Origin: Actinomadura opuntiae
GTDB lineage: Bacteria > Actinomycetota > Actinomycetes > Streptosporangiales > Streptosporangiaceae
NCBI RefSeq assembly: GCF_030283205.1
Contig: NZ_JASNWF010000010.1
Span: 1-64,000 of the forward strand
Length of the DNA: 64,000 nucleotides
Reading direction: 5' to 3'
Each line of letters begins with the position of its first letter. Position 1 is the first letter of the stretch. The translations under genes and the position numbers were made by a program. The notes under the pieces were generated by a model, which saw only the letters and a program-made list of their open reading frames with translations, did no database searches and had not been told where the DNA came from. This document shows positions 49,020 to 58,498 of the stretch, one piece after another.

Positions 49020-50222
49020 ATGACGAAGTCCGGGAACGCCCCCGTCCGGCACGCGACGATGCGCGGGCGCAACCTCGCCGTCGTGCTGGAGCACGTCGCC
49101 CGGCACCAGCCGGTCACCCGGGCCCGGCTCGCCGAGCTGACCGGCTTCACCAAGACCACGGTCTCCAACCTCGTCGGCCTGCTGGAGGGCGCGGGCCTCG
49201 TCCGCGACGGCGCGCCCGTCCACGAGGGGGAGCGCGGCAGGCCCGGCGTCGGGGTGTCGATCGCCGGGGACGGCGCCGCCGGGCTCGGGCTGGAGGTGAA
49301 CGTCGACTACCTGGCCGCCTGCGTGCTGGACCTCGGCAAGCAGGTCCGGTACCGGCACGTCGTCAGCGCCGACAACCGCGGCCGCCCGCCCGCCGCCGTC
49401 CTCGCCGCGCTGTCGGCGCTCGCGGACGAGGCCGTGGCCGCCGCGGCGGGCCAGGGCCTGGCGGTCGCCGGCGCCGCCGTCGCGCTGCCCGGCCTGCTCG
49501 ACCGCGAGCACGGCATCGTCCGGCACGCCCCCAACCTCGGCTGGACGGACGTACCGGTCGCCCTGCCGGCCGGCGCCGCGCCGCTGCCCGCCGAGTACGA
49601 CAACGAGGCGAACCTCGCCGCGCTCGGCGAACTGTGGTTCGGCGGCGGCGCGCGGCTCGGCGACTTCGTGCACGTCTCCGGCGAGATCGGGATCGGCGCC
49701 GGCATCGTCGTCGACGGCCGGGTCTTCCGCGGCGCGCACGGCTTCGCCGGCGAGCTCGGGCACCTGGTCGCCGACCCGTCCGGACCGGCCTGCTCGTGCG
49801 GCGGCCGCGGCTGCCTGGAGCAGATCGCCGGGCAGGAGGCGATGCTGCGCGCCGCCGGGATCCCGCAGGCCAGGACGGTCACCGGCCCGGACGGCTCGGT
49901 GAACGCGCTCCTCGACCGGCTGAACGCCGGCGACGCCGCCGCGCTCGCCGCCGCCGACCGCGCGGGCCGCGCGCTCGGCGGCGCGCTCGCCTCCGTCGTG
50001 AACCTCCTCGACCCGGACGCGATCGTCCTCGGCGGCGTCTTCTCCCCGCTCGCCGAATGGATCCGGCCGCCGCTCCAGGACGTCCTCGCCGCCGGCCCCG
50101 GGTCGTTGCGGCGCGGCGCCCCGCCCGTCGAGGTGTCCGGGCTGGCCGAGGGCGCCGCCGTCCTCGGCGCCGCCGGGCTCGTCATCGAGCGCGTCATCGC
50201 CGACCCGGCGCTCCTGCTCTAG
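49020..50222 (+). CDS. ROK family transcriptional regulator (XylR-like)
   Basis: 400 residues. N-terminal winged helix (about 15-75): MRGRNLAVVLEHVARHQPVTRARLAELTGFTKTTVSNLVGLL. Then a ROK sugar-kinase-like domain with VAGAAVALPGLLDREHG, GEIGIGAGIVVDGRVFRGAHGFAGELGH and the zinc motif CSCGGRGCLEQ. Divergent from xylBA, so it is the likely xylose-responsive repressor. Its stop overlaps the stop of the convergent GH43 gene in CTAG. Confidence 0.93.
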   Translation: MTKSGNAPVRHATMRGRNLAVVLEHVARHQPVTRARLAELTGFTKTTVSNLVGLLEGAGLVRDGAPVHEGERGRPGVGVSIAGDGAAGLGLEVNVDYLAACVLDLGKQVRYRHVVSADNRGRPPAAVLAALSALADEAVAAAAGQGLAVAGAAVALPGLLDREHGIVRHAPNLGWTDVPVALPAGAAPLPAEYDNEANLAALGELWFGGGARLGDFVHVSGEIGIGAGIVVDGRVFRGAHGFAGELGHLVADPSGPACSCGGRGCLEQIAGQEAMLRAAGIPQARTVTGPDGSVNALLDRLNAGDAAALAAADRAGRALGGALASVVNLLDPDAIVLGGVFSPLAEWIRPPLQDVLAAGPGSLRRGAPPVEVSGLAEGAAVLGAAGLVIERVIADPALLL

Positions 50223-51742
50223 AGCGGGGTGTACTCGAAGCAGTCGAAGTCGGCGTGGTTCGCGCTGGGCCGTCCGTTGGAGGTGGCGTAGAGGCCGATG
50301 AGGACGCCGGTGAAGCCGCCGGCGACCTGGCTGGACAGGACGTCGCCGTCGATCGGGTCGCCCAGCGGCGTCCAGTGCCCCGGCCGTGGCGAGTAGGACG
50401 CCCGGTACCAGCGCCCGTGGGCCTCGAACCCGAGCCCGACCGCCCCCGGCACGGCCGGTGCCTCGGCCAGGACGGTCATGATCCCCTGCTCCCGCTTGGC
50501 CAGGCGCAGTCCCCGTTCCGTCGCGGCCAGCACGATGTGGAAGTCGTTGTTCTGCATGAGCGCGAGCCCGGCCTCCTCGTCGTCGGCGGGAGTGAAGTCG
50601 AGGCTGGTGAAGGCGGCGAAGTCCGGGTGCTGCTGCCGCCGTCCGACGAAGGACGGGTTGGCGACGTCGGCGAGGCTCTCCGGGCGCAACCGCAGCCGCA
50701 GGTGCCCGGGACGGTCGGTCAGGCTCCACCACCGTTCGCGCGGCGTCCGCAACATGGTCCAGGACGGGCCGAGTTCGGGTGCGTCGAACTGGTCGCACGC
50801 CGGGACGGCGGGCCACGGATGCTCCGGCAGCGACGGCACCGGAAGGCTCTCCTCGACCCGTCCGCCGGTGACCGGCCAGCCGTCCTCCCACGTCACCGGG
50901 GCCAGGAACGTCTCCCGGCCGAGGACGCAGCGGTCGCCGTGGTGCGGGCGCATCGCGAGCAGGACCGTCCACCACTCGCCGTCCGGCGTCTCCACCAGGT
51001 CGGCGTGCCCGGTACCGACGATCGGGTGGCCGGAGCCGAGGTCGCGGTGGGTCAGCACCGGGTTGCGGGGGTTGCCCTCGTAGGGGCCGGTGACGCGGTC
51101 GGCCCGCGCGATCACCACCGCGTGGTCCAGCGCGGTGCCGCCCTCGGCCGTCAGCAGGTAGTACCGCCCGCCGATCCGGTAGAGGTGGGAGCCCTCCGAC
51201 CAGATCGCGCCCTTCAGCGCCCCGTCCCAGATCACGTGCTCCTCGCCGGCGAGGGACAGGGACGCCGGGTCGAACTCGCGCAGCCAGATCTCGGTGTGCC
51301 CCTCGTACCGCCCGGTCGGCCGGGTGCCGGTGCACCAGGCGCGGCCGTCGTCGTCGAAGAACAGGGACGGGTCGATGCCGTCCCCGCCGAGCCGCACCGC
51401 GTCCGACCACGGCCCGGACGGGTCGTCGGCCGTCATCACGAAGTGGCCCGACCAGTCCGGCCCGTCCACGAGGGTGCAGATCAGGTAGAAGGTGCCGTCG
51501 TGGTGCCGCAGCGTGGGCGCGTACAGCCCGCTCGACGCGGGGACGCCGTCGAGCGGCAGTTGCTCGGGCCGGTCGAGCGCGTGCCCGATCGGCCGCCAGT
51601 GCACCAGGTCGCGGCTGTGGTACATCGGCAGGCCGGGGAACCACTCGAACGTCGACGTCACGAGGTAGAAGTCGTCGCCGACACGGCAGATCGACGGGTC
51701 GGGGTGGCAGCCCGGCAGCACGGGATTGCGGAACTGCTTCAC
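50219..51742 (-). CDS. Glycoside hydrolase family 43 (beta-xylosidase / arabinofuranosidase)
   Basis: 507 residues from GTG 51742, overlapping the GH3 stop (GTGA). Five-blade propeller with the three acids: HPDPSICRVGDDFYLVTSTF (Asp base), DGIDPSLFFDDDG (Asp) and GAIWSEGSHLYRI (Glu acid). A C-terminal beta-sandwich (about 320-507) is as in GH43 xylosidases. No signal peptide, so it works inside the cell on imported oligosaccharides. Last gene of the LacI-GH3-GH43 operon. Confidence 0.93.
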   Translation of the reverse strand: MKQFRNPVLPGCHPDPSICRVGDDFYLVTSTFEWFPGLPMYHSRDLVHWRPIGHALDRPEQLPLDGVPASSGLYAPTLRHHDGTFYLICTLVDGPDWSGHFVMTADDPSGPWSDAVRLGGDGIDPSLFFDDDGRAWCTGTRPTGRYEGHTEIWLREFDPASLSLAGEEHVIWDGALKGAIWSEGSHLYRIGGRYYLLTAEGGTALDHAVVIARADRVTGPYEGNPRNPVLTHRDLGSGHPIVGTGHADLVETPDGEWWTVLLAMRPHHGDRCVLGRETFLAPVTWEDGWPVTGGRVEESLPVPSLPEHPWPAVPACDQFDAPELGPSWTMLRTPRERWWSLTDRPGHLRLRLRPESLADVANPSFVGRRQQHPDFAAFTSLDFTPADDEEAGLALMQNNDFHIVLAATERGLRLAKREQGIMTVLAEAPAVPGAVGLGFEAHGRWYRASYSPRPGHWTPLGDPIDGDVLSSQVAGGFTGVLIGLYATSNGRPSANHADFDCFEYTPL

Positions 51743-54057
51743 AGCGGTGTCACCACCACGGGGACCGTGAGGACGCGGTCCGGGCCGGGTTCGCGGACCG
51801 GGCCGTCCAGCGTGAACGAGCCACGCAGCGGCAGGTCGGCGCTGGAGCGCCCGACGGCCACCTCGATCATCCCCGGTTCGACGATGCGGCGCAGGTCCGG
51901 GCCGGTGAACGAGGTCCGGTCGGCGTGCACCTCGAACTCGACGCGCGCCGCCTCGCCCGGCCCCAGCCGGACGCGGGCGAACCCGGCGAGCCACCGTTCC
52001 GGCCGCACCACCGACGCGACCGGGTCGGACAGGTACAGCTGGACGACCTCCGTCCCCGCGCGTTCCCCGGCGTTGCGGACGACGGCGCCGACCCGGACCG
52101 TCCCGTCGGTGCCGGCGCGCTCGTCCACCCGCAGGTCGCCGTACTCGAACCGCGTCCAGGTCAGGCCATGCCCGAACGGGTACAGCGGTGCGGGGTCGAC
52201 GGCGCTCCAGTCGTGCGGGCCGTCCATCGGGGAGCGGAGGTAGAGGACTGGCGGGCCGGACGCGTGGCGCGGCACGCTGATGGGCAGCCGCCCCGACGGT
52301 TCGACCCGTCCGGACAGGACTCCGGCGACCGCCGCCCCGCCCTCCTCGCCGGGGAAGAACGCCTGGACGACCGCGGCGGCGCGGTCGGCGATGCCGTCCA
52401 GCGCGTAGGGGCGACCGGTGAACAGCACGACGACGGCCGGAGTGCCGGTGTCGAGGACCGCTCGGGCGAGGTCGGCCTGGCGGCCCGGCAGCGCGAGGGT
52501 CTCGACGTCGCTGCCCTCCCCGGACGTCCCGCGGCCGAACAGCCCGGCGCGGTCGCCGAGCGCGAGCACGCACACGTCCGCGTCCCGCGCGGCGTCGGCC
52601 GCGGCCGCGATGTCGGCGTCGCCGGGCACCAGGACGTCCGCGCAGGCGGTCACGCGCAGGTCGGCCCCTTCGGCGCGCAGCGCCTCCGCGAGGGTCGGGA
52701 TCTCCACGCCGAGCGGGACGTCCGGATGGCTCCGGCCGACGTGACTCGGGAAGGTGTAGGCGCCCAGCATCGCGAAGGGGTCGTCGGCCAGCGGCCCGAC
52801 CAGCGCGACCCGCGCGCCGGACGCCAGCGGGAGCACGCCGTCGTTCGCCAGCAGCACCACCGACTCCTCGGCGACGAGCCGTGCGAGCGCCCGGTGCGCA
52901 GGCGGATCGAGATCGGGCACGGCCGCGTCGGCGGCGGGCGGTCCGTCCAGCAGCCCGAGTTCTGCCTTGAGGGTCAGGACGCGCTCGGCGGCGCGGTCGA
53001 GCAGTTCCTCGGGGACGGTGCCGCGCCGGACCTCCTCGATCAGCGGCGCGCCGTAGCAGCGGACGGTCGGCAGTTCCACGTCCACGCCGGCGCGCAGCGC
53101 GGCGGCGGCGGCCTCGCCCTGCGAACCGGCCACGCGGTGGCGGGTCTGCAGGAACGAGATCCCGAAGTAGTCGGCGACGACGACGCCGGTGAAGCCGAGC
53201 TCGTCGCGGAGCAGGCCGGTCAGCAGGCGCTCGTCGGCGGCGGCGGGCATGCCGTCCACGTCGGTGTAGGAGTGCATGACCGACCGGGCCCCGCCGTCGC
53301 GCAGCGCCATGACGAACGGTTCCACGACGACGTCGGCGAGCTCGCGCGGGCCGATCGGCGCGGGCGCCATGTTCCGGCCCGCGCGGGAGGCGGAGTAGCC
53401 GGCGAAATGCTTGAGCGTCGCGACGAGGCCGGACCGCTCCAGCGCCCGCACGTACGCGGTGCCGAGGACCCCGACGAGGTACGGGTCCTCGCCGATGCAC
53501 TCCTCCGTCCGCCCCCAGCGGGGATCGCGGACGACGTCGAGCACCGGCGCGAGCCCCTGGTGGACGCCCGCCGCCCGCATCGCCGAACCGATCGCCGAGG
53601 CCATCTCGCCGACCAGAGCGGGGTCGAACGTGGCGCCCCACGCCGGCGGGCTCGGGAACACCGTCGCGCCCCACGTCATGAAGCCGTTCAGGCACTCCTC
53701 ATGCGCGATCGCCGGGAGGCCGAACCGGTTGCCGGCGGCGAGGCGGCGCTGCAACTCCGCCAGCCGCGCCGCGCCCTCGGCCGCCGGGACGGGCGTGGTC
53801 CCGAACACGCGGGTGAGCTGCCCGAGCCCGCGGCCGAGCACCTCGTCCAGGTCCGGCGCCGTCTCCTGCGAGTCGTCCTCCATCGGGGCGACGGGGTCGC
53901 CCGGCTCGGCGGGCATCGCCCAGAAGCCGGCGAGCTGCCCGGCCTTCTCCTCCGGCGTCATCCGGGCCAGCAGGTCGGCGACCCGCGCGGCGGCCGGCAG
54001 CCCGCGGTCCCGCCAGGGCTCGCGGGCCGCGCGCGCGGCCGGGACGGCTTCGGTCAT
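51739..54057 (-). CDS. Glycoside hydrolase family 3 (BxlA-like beta-xylosidase)
   Basis: 772 residues. GH3 N-domain: LAPVLDVVRDPRWGRTEECIGEDP, VATLKHFAGYSASRAGRN, and the nucleophile region GFTGVVVADYFG (Asp). Then the GH3 C-domain (about 390-620) and a fibronectin-III-like end (about 660-760). No signal peptide. In context it is the intracellular xylobiose-splitting enzyme like streptomycete BxlA; beta-glucosidase activity is the main alternative. Start overlaps the LacI stop (ATGA). Confidence 0.93.
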   Translation of the reverse strand: MTEAVPAARAAREPWRDRGLPAAARVADLLARMTPEEKAGQLAGFWAMPAEPGDPVAPMEDDSQETAPDLDEVLGRGLGQLTRVFGTTPVPAAEGAARLAELQRRLAAGNRFGLPAIAHEECLNGFMTWGATVFPSPPAWGATFDPALVGEMASAIGSAMRAAGVHQGLAPVLDVVRDPRWGRTEECIGEDPYLVGVLGTAYVRALERSGLVATLKHFAGYSASRAGRNMAPAPIGPRELADVVVEPFVMALRDGGARSVMHSYTDVDGMPAAADERLLTGLLRDELGFTGVVVADYFGISFLQTRHRVAGSQGEAAAAALRAGVDVELPTVRCYGAPLIEEVRRGTVPEELLDRAAERVLTLKAELGLLDGPPAADAAVPDLDPPAHRALARLVAEESVVLLANDGVLPLASGARVALVGPLADDPFAMLGAYTFPSHVGRSHPDVPLGVEIPTLAEALRAEGADLRVTACADVLVPGDADIAAAADAARDADVCVLALGDRAGLFGRGTSGEGSDVETLALPGRQADLARAVLDTGTPAVVVLFTGRPYALDGIADRAAAVVQAFFPGEEGGAAVAGVLSGRVEPSGRLPISVPRHASGPPVLYLRSPMDGPHDWSAVDPAPLYPFGHGLTWTRFEYGDLRVDERAGTDGTVRVGAVVRNAGERAGTEVVQLYLSDPVASVVRPERWLAGFARVRLGPGEAARVEFEVHADRTSFTGPDLRRIVEPGMIEVAVGRSSADLPLRGSFTLDGPVREPGPDRVLTVPVVVTPL

Positions 54058-55127
54058 CGTTCCTCCGTGGGGGCCGGCGGGGCGGGGGGCGGCGGGGCGG
54101 TGGAGGCGCGGACGCGCAGGTCGGTGGCCAGCTCCACGCGCGGGGTCAGCGGCGGCCGCCCGTCCAGCAGCTGGAGCAGGGTGCGGGCGGCGACGCGGCC
54201 CATCTCCTCCAGCGGCTGCCGGACGGTGGTCAGCGGCGGCGACAGCCACTCGCAGGTCGGCAGGTCGTCGAAGCCGACGACGCTGAGGTCCTCGGGGATG
54301 CGCAGGCCGGCGAGCCGGGCCGCCTGGTAGGCGCCCATGGCCTGCTCGTCGCTGCCCGCGAAGATCGCGGTCGGCGGATCGGGCAGCTCCAGCAGCTCGC
54401 GGCTGCGGGCGAAGCCGCCCCGGTGGTGGAAGTCGCCGTAGCGGACCAGGTCCTTGTCGACCTCGATCCCGGCGCGCTCCAGCGCCGTCCGGTAGCCGTC
54501 CACGCGGGCCTGCGTGCACAGCATGTCGGCGGGCCCGCCGATCACCGCGATGCGGCGGTGGCCGAGCCCGATCAGGTGCTCGGTGGCCGCGAGGCCGCCC
54601 GCCCAGTTGGTGGCGCCGACGCTGGCGATGTCGGTGTCCGGCAGGTTCACCGGGTCGACCAGCACCAGCCCGACGCCGGCCTTCTCCAGCTGGGCGCGCT
54701 GGCGGTGCGTCATCCGCGACGTCACCAGGATCACCCCGTCGCTGTGGTGCAGCGCCGGCAGGTTCTGCCAGCTCGGCGGGCGGGCGTCGTCCTCGCGGAC
54801 GAGCGAGACCACGACCCCGGTGCCGTGCTCGGCGCACTCGGCCTCGACGCCGCGCAGGATCTCCACCGCCCAGGGGCTGTCCAGCCCGGCGAGCACCAGG
54901 TCGATCAGCCCGGACCTGCGGGCGCGCCGGGCGACGCCGCCGGGGCCGGGGTAGTGGTGGGTGCGCAGCAGCGCCTCCACCCGCTCGCGGGTCGCGGCGG
55001 CGACGTCGGTCCGGCCGTTGAGGACCTTGGACACCGTGGCGGGGGAGACCCCCGCCTCGGCGGCGATGAGCGCCAGCGTCGGCCGGGACGGCGGTTCGGG
55101 CAACGCGTCGGTGGTGCGCACGGGCAC
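54054..55127 (-). CDS. LacI family repressor (BxlR-like)
   Basis: 357 residues from GTG 55127 with GGAGGAG upstream. LacI HTH and hinge: LALIAAEAGVSPATVSKVLNGRTDVAAATRERVEALL. Periplasmic-binding-like core with IDLVLAGLDSPWAVEILRGVEAE and DLSVVGFDDLPTCEWLSPPLTTV. First gene of the hydrolase operon and divergent from the importer operon, with one operator-like 13-mer before each. Expected inducer: xylobiose or a related oligomer. Confidence 0.93.
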   Translation of the reverse strand: MPVRTTDALPEPPSRPTLALIAAEAGVSPATVSKVLNGRTDVAAATRERVEALLRTHHYPGPGGVARRARRSGLIDLVLAGLDSPWAVEILRGVEAECAEHGTGVVVSLVREDDARPPSWQNLPALHHSDGVILVTSRMTHRQRAQLEKAGVGLVLVDPVNLPDTDIASVGATNWAGGLAATEHLIGLGHRRIAVIGGPADMLCTQARVDGYRTALERAGIEVDKDLVRYGDFHHRGGFARSRELLELPDPPTAIFAGSDEQAMGAYQAARLAGLRIPEDLSVVGFDDLPTCEWLSPPLTTVRQPLEEMGRVAARTLLQLLDGRPPLTPRVELATDLRVRASTAPPPPAPPAPTEER

Positions 55128-55151
55128 GCTTCTCTCCTCCCCGAGGAAACG

Positions 55152-55177
55152 ATTGCGAACAGTATCGCAATGTTTCG
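55152..55177. promoter_or_regulatory. LacI operator candidate 1
   Basis: ATTGCGA-N6-TCGCAAT (55152-55158 / 55165-55171) with TTTCG after it. Contains TCGCAATGTTTCG (55165-55177), which differs by one base from a 13-mer in operator 2. Lies just upstream of the LacI gene. Confidence 0.75.
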
Positions 55178-55288
55178 GTCTCTCCTAGTGCGGCGGTACC
55201 GGAACTCTGGCGCGCGGAATGCGGCCAACTGCCCCGGAGGTCTTGACCGGGCGGGGGTGCGTTCTTAGAGTTCCACGGCAACGGAGCC

Positions 55289-55312
55289 TCGAAGACTTTC
55301 GAAATGTTTCGA
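55289..55312. promoter_or_regulatory. LacI operator candidate 2
   Basis: TCGAA ... TTCGA ends with TTTCGAAA in the middle; contains TCGAAATGTTTCG (55299-55311), the near-copy of the 13-mer at operator 1. About 54 bases before the binding-protein start codon. Confidence 0.75.
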
Positions 55313-55364
55313 GCGGATCGCCCTCCGCTCCGGCCGTCGCCCGCCCCCCATCCAGGAGACCACC

Positions 55365-56666
55365 ATGGGCATCCCACACCTGTCGCGCCGCTCGTTCCTC
55401 ACCGCGGTCTCCGCGGGGGCGGTGGCGGTCACCGCCGCGCCGCTGCTCGCCGCCTGCGGCGGCGGGGACGACTCCGGATCGGGCGGCAAGGTGACCATCG
55501 AATGGATGGACATCGCCACCACCGAGCCGTCCAAGACGCTCTACCCGAAGATCGCCAAGGCCTACGAGGCCGCGCACCCGAACGTCCGGATCAAGCTCAC
55601 CAACCTGGAGAACGAGGCGTTCAAGTCGAAGATGACCGCGCTCACCGCCTCGGGGAAGCTGCCCGACATCTTCGTGACCTGGGGCGGCGGCGTGCTCAAG
55701 CAGCAGATCGACGCGGGCCTGGTCAAGGACCTCACCTCCGACGCCTCCGGCCTGCTGAACACCATCACCCCCGTCTCCCAGAAGGCCTACCAGTTCGACG
55801 GCAAGACCTACGCCGTCCCGTACGACATGGGCATGGTCGGGTTCTGGTACAACAAGCGGCACTTCGACAAGGCCGGGATCAAGGCTCCTCCCAGGACGTG
55901 GGCGGAGTTCCTGGACGACGTCCGCAAGCTGAAGTCGGCCGGCATCACCCCCATCGCCCTCGGCGGCAAGGACAAGTGGCCCGGCATGTACTACTGGGCC
56001 TACCTCGCGATGCGCATCGGCGGCATGCCCGCCATGCAGCAGGCCGCCAAGAGCAACGACTTCGGCGGGCCCGCGTTCGTCGGCGCCGGGCAGCACCTCA
56101 AGGAACTCGTCGACCTGCAGCCCTTCCAGCCCGGCTTCCAGAACGCCGGCTTCGACGCCCCCGGCGGGGAGGCCGCGACCGTCGGCGCCGGCAAGGCCGC
56201 CATGGAGCTGATGGGGCAGTGGGCGCCGACGGTGGAGAAGGACGCCTCCGGCAAGGGCATCGGCGCCGACCAGGGCTGGTTCCCGTTCCCGGCCGTCGAC
56301 GGCGGCCAGGGCGTCCCCACCGACGTGTTCGGCGGCGGCAACGGGCACGCGCTGAGCAAGAACGCTCCGAAGGAGGCCGTGGACTTCCTCGCCTTCCTCC
56401 TCAACAAGGAGAACGAGCAGGAACTGGTCTCGTCCGGCGCCTTCATGCCGGTCGTCAAGGGCGCCGAGAACACGCTCACCGACCCCAACCGCAAGCAGGT
56501 CGCCGAGGCGCTCGCCAACTCCACCGGCTTCCAGCTCTACCTCGACCAGGCGTTCCCGCCCGCCGTCGGCCAGCAGGTCAACGACAGCGTCGCCGCGCTC
56601 ATCGGCGGCAAGCAGACGCCCGAGCAGGTCGCGCAGCAGGTGACCAAGGCGGCCAAGAGCCAATGA
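55365..56666 (+). CDS. Sugar ABC transporter binding lipoprotein (BxlE-like)
   Basis: 433 residues. Twin-arginine-like N-terminus (LSRRSFLTAVSAGAVAVTAA) ending in lipobox PLLAACGGG, then a two-lobe extracellular binding protein of the sugar type (IEWMDIATTEPSKTLYPKIAKAYEAAHPNVRIKL in shortened form here: TEPSKTLYPKIAKAYEAAHP; YAVPYDMGMVGFWYNK). Binds xylobiose-like oligosaccharides by context. First gene of a three-gene importer operon; CAGGAGACC ribosome site. Confidence 0.94.
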   Translation: MGIPHLSRRSFLTAVSAGAVAVTAAPLLAACGGGDDSGSGGKVTIEWMDIATTEPSKTLYPKIAKAYEAAHPNVRIKLTNLENEAFKSKMTALTASGKLPDIFVTWGGGVLKQQIDAGLVKDLTSDASGLLNTITPVSQKAYQFDGKTYAVPYDMGMVGFWYNKRHFDKAGIKAPPRTWAEFLDDVRKLKSAGITPIALGGKDKWPGMYYWAYLAMRIGGMPAMQQAAKSNDFGGPAFVGAGQHLKELVDLQPFQPGFQNAGFDAPGGEAATVGAGKAAMELMGQWAPTVEKDASGKGIGADQGWFPFPAVDGGQGVPTDVFGGGNGHALSKNAPKEAVDFLAFLLNKENEQELVSSGAFMPVVKGAENTLTDPNRKQVAEALANSTGFQLYLDQAFPPAVGQQVNDSVAALIGGKQTPEQVAQQVTKAAKSQ

Positions 56667-57670
56667 CGGGACCCGGCACACTGTCCGTCACCACCGGCGA
56701 CCGGCCGCGCCGCGCCGCGCGGGACCCGCGTTCCGAGCGGCGCCCGAAGGCGCCGCTCGGCCGGCGGCTGCGCGGCTGGACGGCCAGCACCTGGTTCCTG
56801 CTGCCGGCCCTGCTGCTGTTCTTCCTGTTCGTCCTGATCCCGATCGCGGTCGCGCTCTACACGAGCTTCTTCAAGTGGGGCGGCTTCGGCCGTCCCGAGG
56901 ACTTCGTCGGCCTCGACAACTACCGCAAGCTGTCCGGCGACCCGATCTTCCGCGGCGACCTGTTGCGCGGCCTGGTCATCGTCGTGCTGTCGCTCGCCGT
57001 CCAGCTGCCGATCGCGCTCGGCACCGCCGTCCTGCTGAACCAGCGGATCCGGGGCCGCGCGGTGTACCGGGCGGTGTTCTTCGCGCCCTACATCCTGTCC
57101 GAGGTGATCGCCGGCGTGCTGTTCGGCATCATCTTCCTGCCCGGCAGCGGGCTCGCCGACGAGGTCGTCGGGGGCCTCCCGCTGCTCGGCGGGCTCGCCG
57201 GCAAGTGGTTCTCCGATCCCGGCACCGCGCTGCCCACCCTGTTCGCGGTCATGACATGGAAGTACTTCGGCTTCCACATGATGATCTACCTCGCCGGGCT
57301 GCAGGGCGTCCCGACGGAGGTCCTGGAGGCCGCCTCCATCGACGGGGCCGGGCCGTGGCGCCGGTTCCGCGCCGTCACGCTGCCGCTGCTCGCCCCGACC
57401 CTGCGGATCAGCGTGTTCCTGTCCGTCATCGGCTCGATCCAGCTGTTCGACCTGGTGTGGGTCACCACGACCGGCGGGCCGACCAATTCCACGGAGACGA
57501 TGGCCGTCACCATGTTCCAGTTCGGCTTCAAGCGCTACCAGATGGGGTACGCGAGCGCGATCAGCGTGGCCATGTTCCTCATCAGCATGGTCTTCTCCCT
57601 GCTGTACCAGCGCTACGCGCTGCGCCGCGACCTGCAGGGCGCGGTCACCTCCGCGGGCGGCCGGCGATGA
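56663..57670 (+). CDS. Sugar ABC transporter permease 1 (BxlF-like)
   Basis: 335 residues, start overlapping the previous stop (ATGA). Six membrane segments after a 45-residue Arg-rich cytoplasmic N-terminus. The EAA loop reads EVLEAASIDGAGPWRRFRAVTLP. MalF-type importer subunit. Confidence 0.95.
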   Translation: MTGPGTLSVTTGDRPRRAARDPRSERRPKAPLGRRLRGWTASTWFLLPALLLFFLFVLIPIAVALYTSFFKWGGFGRPEDFVGLDNYRKLSGDPIFRGDLLRGLVIVVLSLAVQLPIALGTAVLLNQRIRGRAVYRAVFFAPYILSEVIAGVLFGIIFLPGSGLADEVVGGLPLLGGLAGKWFSDPGTALPTLFAVMTWKYFGFHMMIYLAGLQGVPTEVLEAASIDGAGPWRRFRAVTLPLLAPTLRISVFLSVIGSIQLFDLVWVTTTGGPTNSTETMAVTMFQFGFKRYQMGYASAISVAMFLISMVFSLLYQRYALRRDLQGAVTSAGGRR

Positions 57671-58494
57671 GGGCGGCCGTCGCGCGCGGCGTGTCCAAGC
57701 ACGTGCTGGTGTGGGTGCTCGGCTCCTTCATCGTCGTCCCGCTGCTGTACGCGGTCGTCTCCGGGTTCAAGACCACCGGCGACCTCACCACGGACCCGAT
57801 CGGCCTTCCCCACCCGTGGAAGGTGTCGAACTACACCGGCATCCTGGGCTCCGGCACGTTCTGGCGGCAGATCGGCAACAGCGTGCTGATCGCGGTCGCC
57901 ACGACGCTGATCACCGTGGCGGCCGCCGCGCTCGCCGCGTTCGCGTTCGCCCGCTACGCCTTCCGCGGCCGGGAGTTCTTCTTCACCCTCTTCGCGATGG
58001 GGCTGATGTTCCCGCCCGCGGTGGCGGTGCTGCCGCTGTTCGTCCTGCTGCGCTCGTTCGGGCTGCTCGACGACCCGTTCGGCGTGATCCTGCCGCAGGC
58101 CGCGTTCGCGCTGCCGATGACGCTGATCATCCTGCGGTCCTTCTTCCGGACGATCCCCGCCGAGCTGGAGGAGGCCGCCATCATGGACGGCTGCAGCCGG
58201 TTCGGGTTCTTCTGGCGCATCCTGCTGCCGATGGCGCGGCCCGCCCTCGGCACCGTCTCGGTCCTCGCCATCGTGACGAGCTGGAACAACTTCTTCCTCC
58301 CGCTGCTGGTGCTCGGCGACCCGAAATGGCAGACGATCCCCGTCGGCATCCAGCAGTTCCAGGGGCAGTACTCGACGAACTACGCGCTCGTCATCGCCTA
58401 CATCGTGCTGGCGATGGTCCCCGCCATCGCGTTCTACTCCGTGGCCGAACGGCAGCTGATCGGCGGGCTGACCGCCGGCGCGACGAAGGGGTGA
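57667..58494 (+). CDS. Sugar ABC transporter permease 2 (BxlG-like)
   Basis: 275 residues, start overlapping the previous stop (ATGA). Six membrane segments. EAA loop: ELEEAAIMDGCSRFGFFWRILLP. MalG-type subunit. No ATPase gene follows, so a shared ATPase such as MsiK is expected elsewhere in the genome. Confidence 0.95.
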   Translation: MRAAVARGVSKHVLVWVLGSFIVVPLLYAVVSGFKTTGDLTTDPIGLPHPWKVSNYTGILGSGTFWRQIGNSVLIAVATTLITVAAAALAAFAFARYAFRGREFFFTLFAMGLMFPPAVAVLPLFVLLRSFGLLDDPFGVILPQAAFALPMTLIILRSFFRTIPAELEEAAIMDGCSRFGFFWRILLPMARPALGTVSVLAIVTSWNNFFLPLLVLGDPKWQTIPVGIQQFQGQYSTNYALVIAYIVLAMVPAIAFYSVAERQLIGGLTAGATKG

Positions 58495-58498
58495 CCGC

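Noticed and set aside
46374..51644. Very long leftward frame joining xylA, the ROK region and GH43
   Set aside because: Only the xylA part is coding in that frame; the rest is antisense to the ROK gene and off-frame to xylB and GH43.
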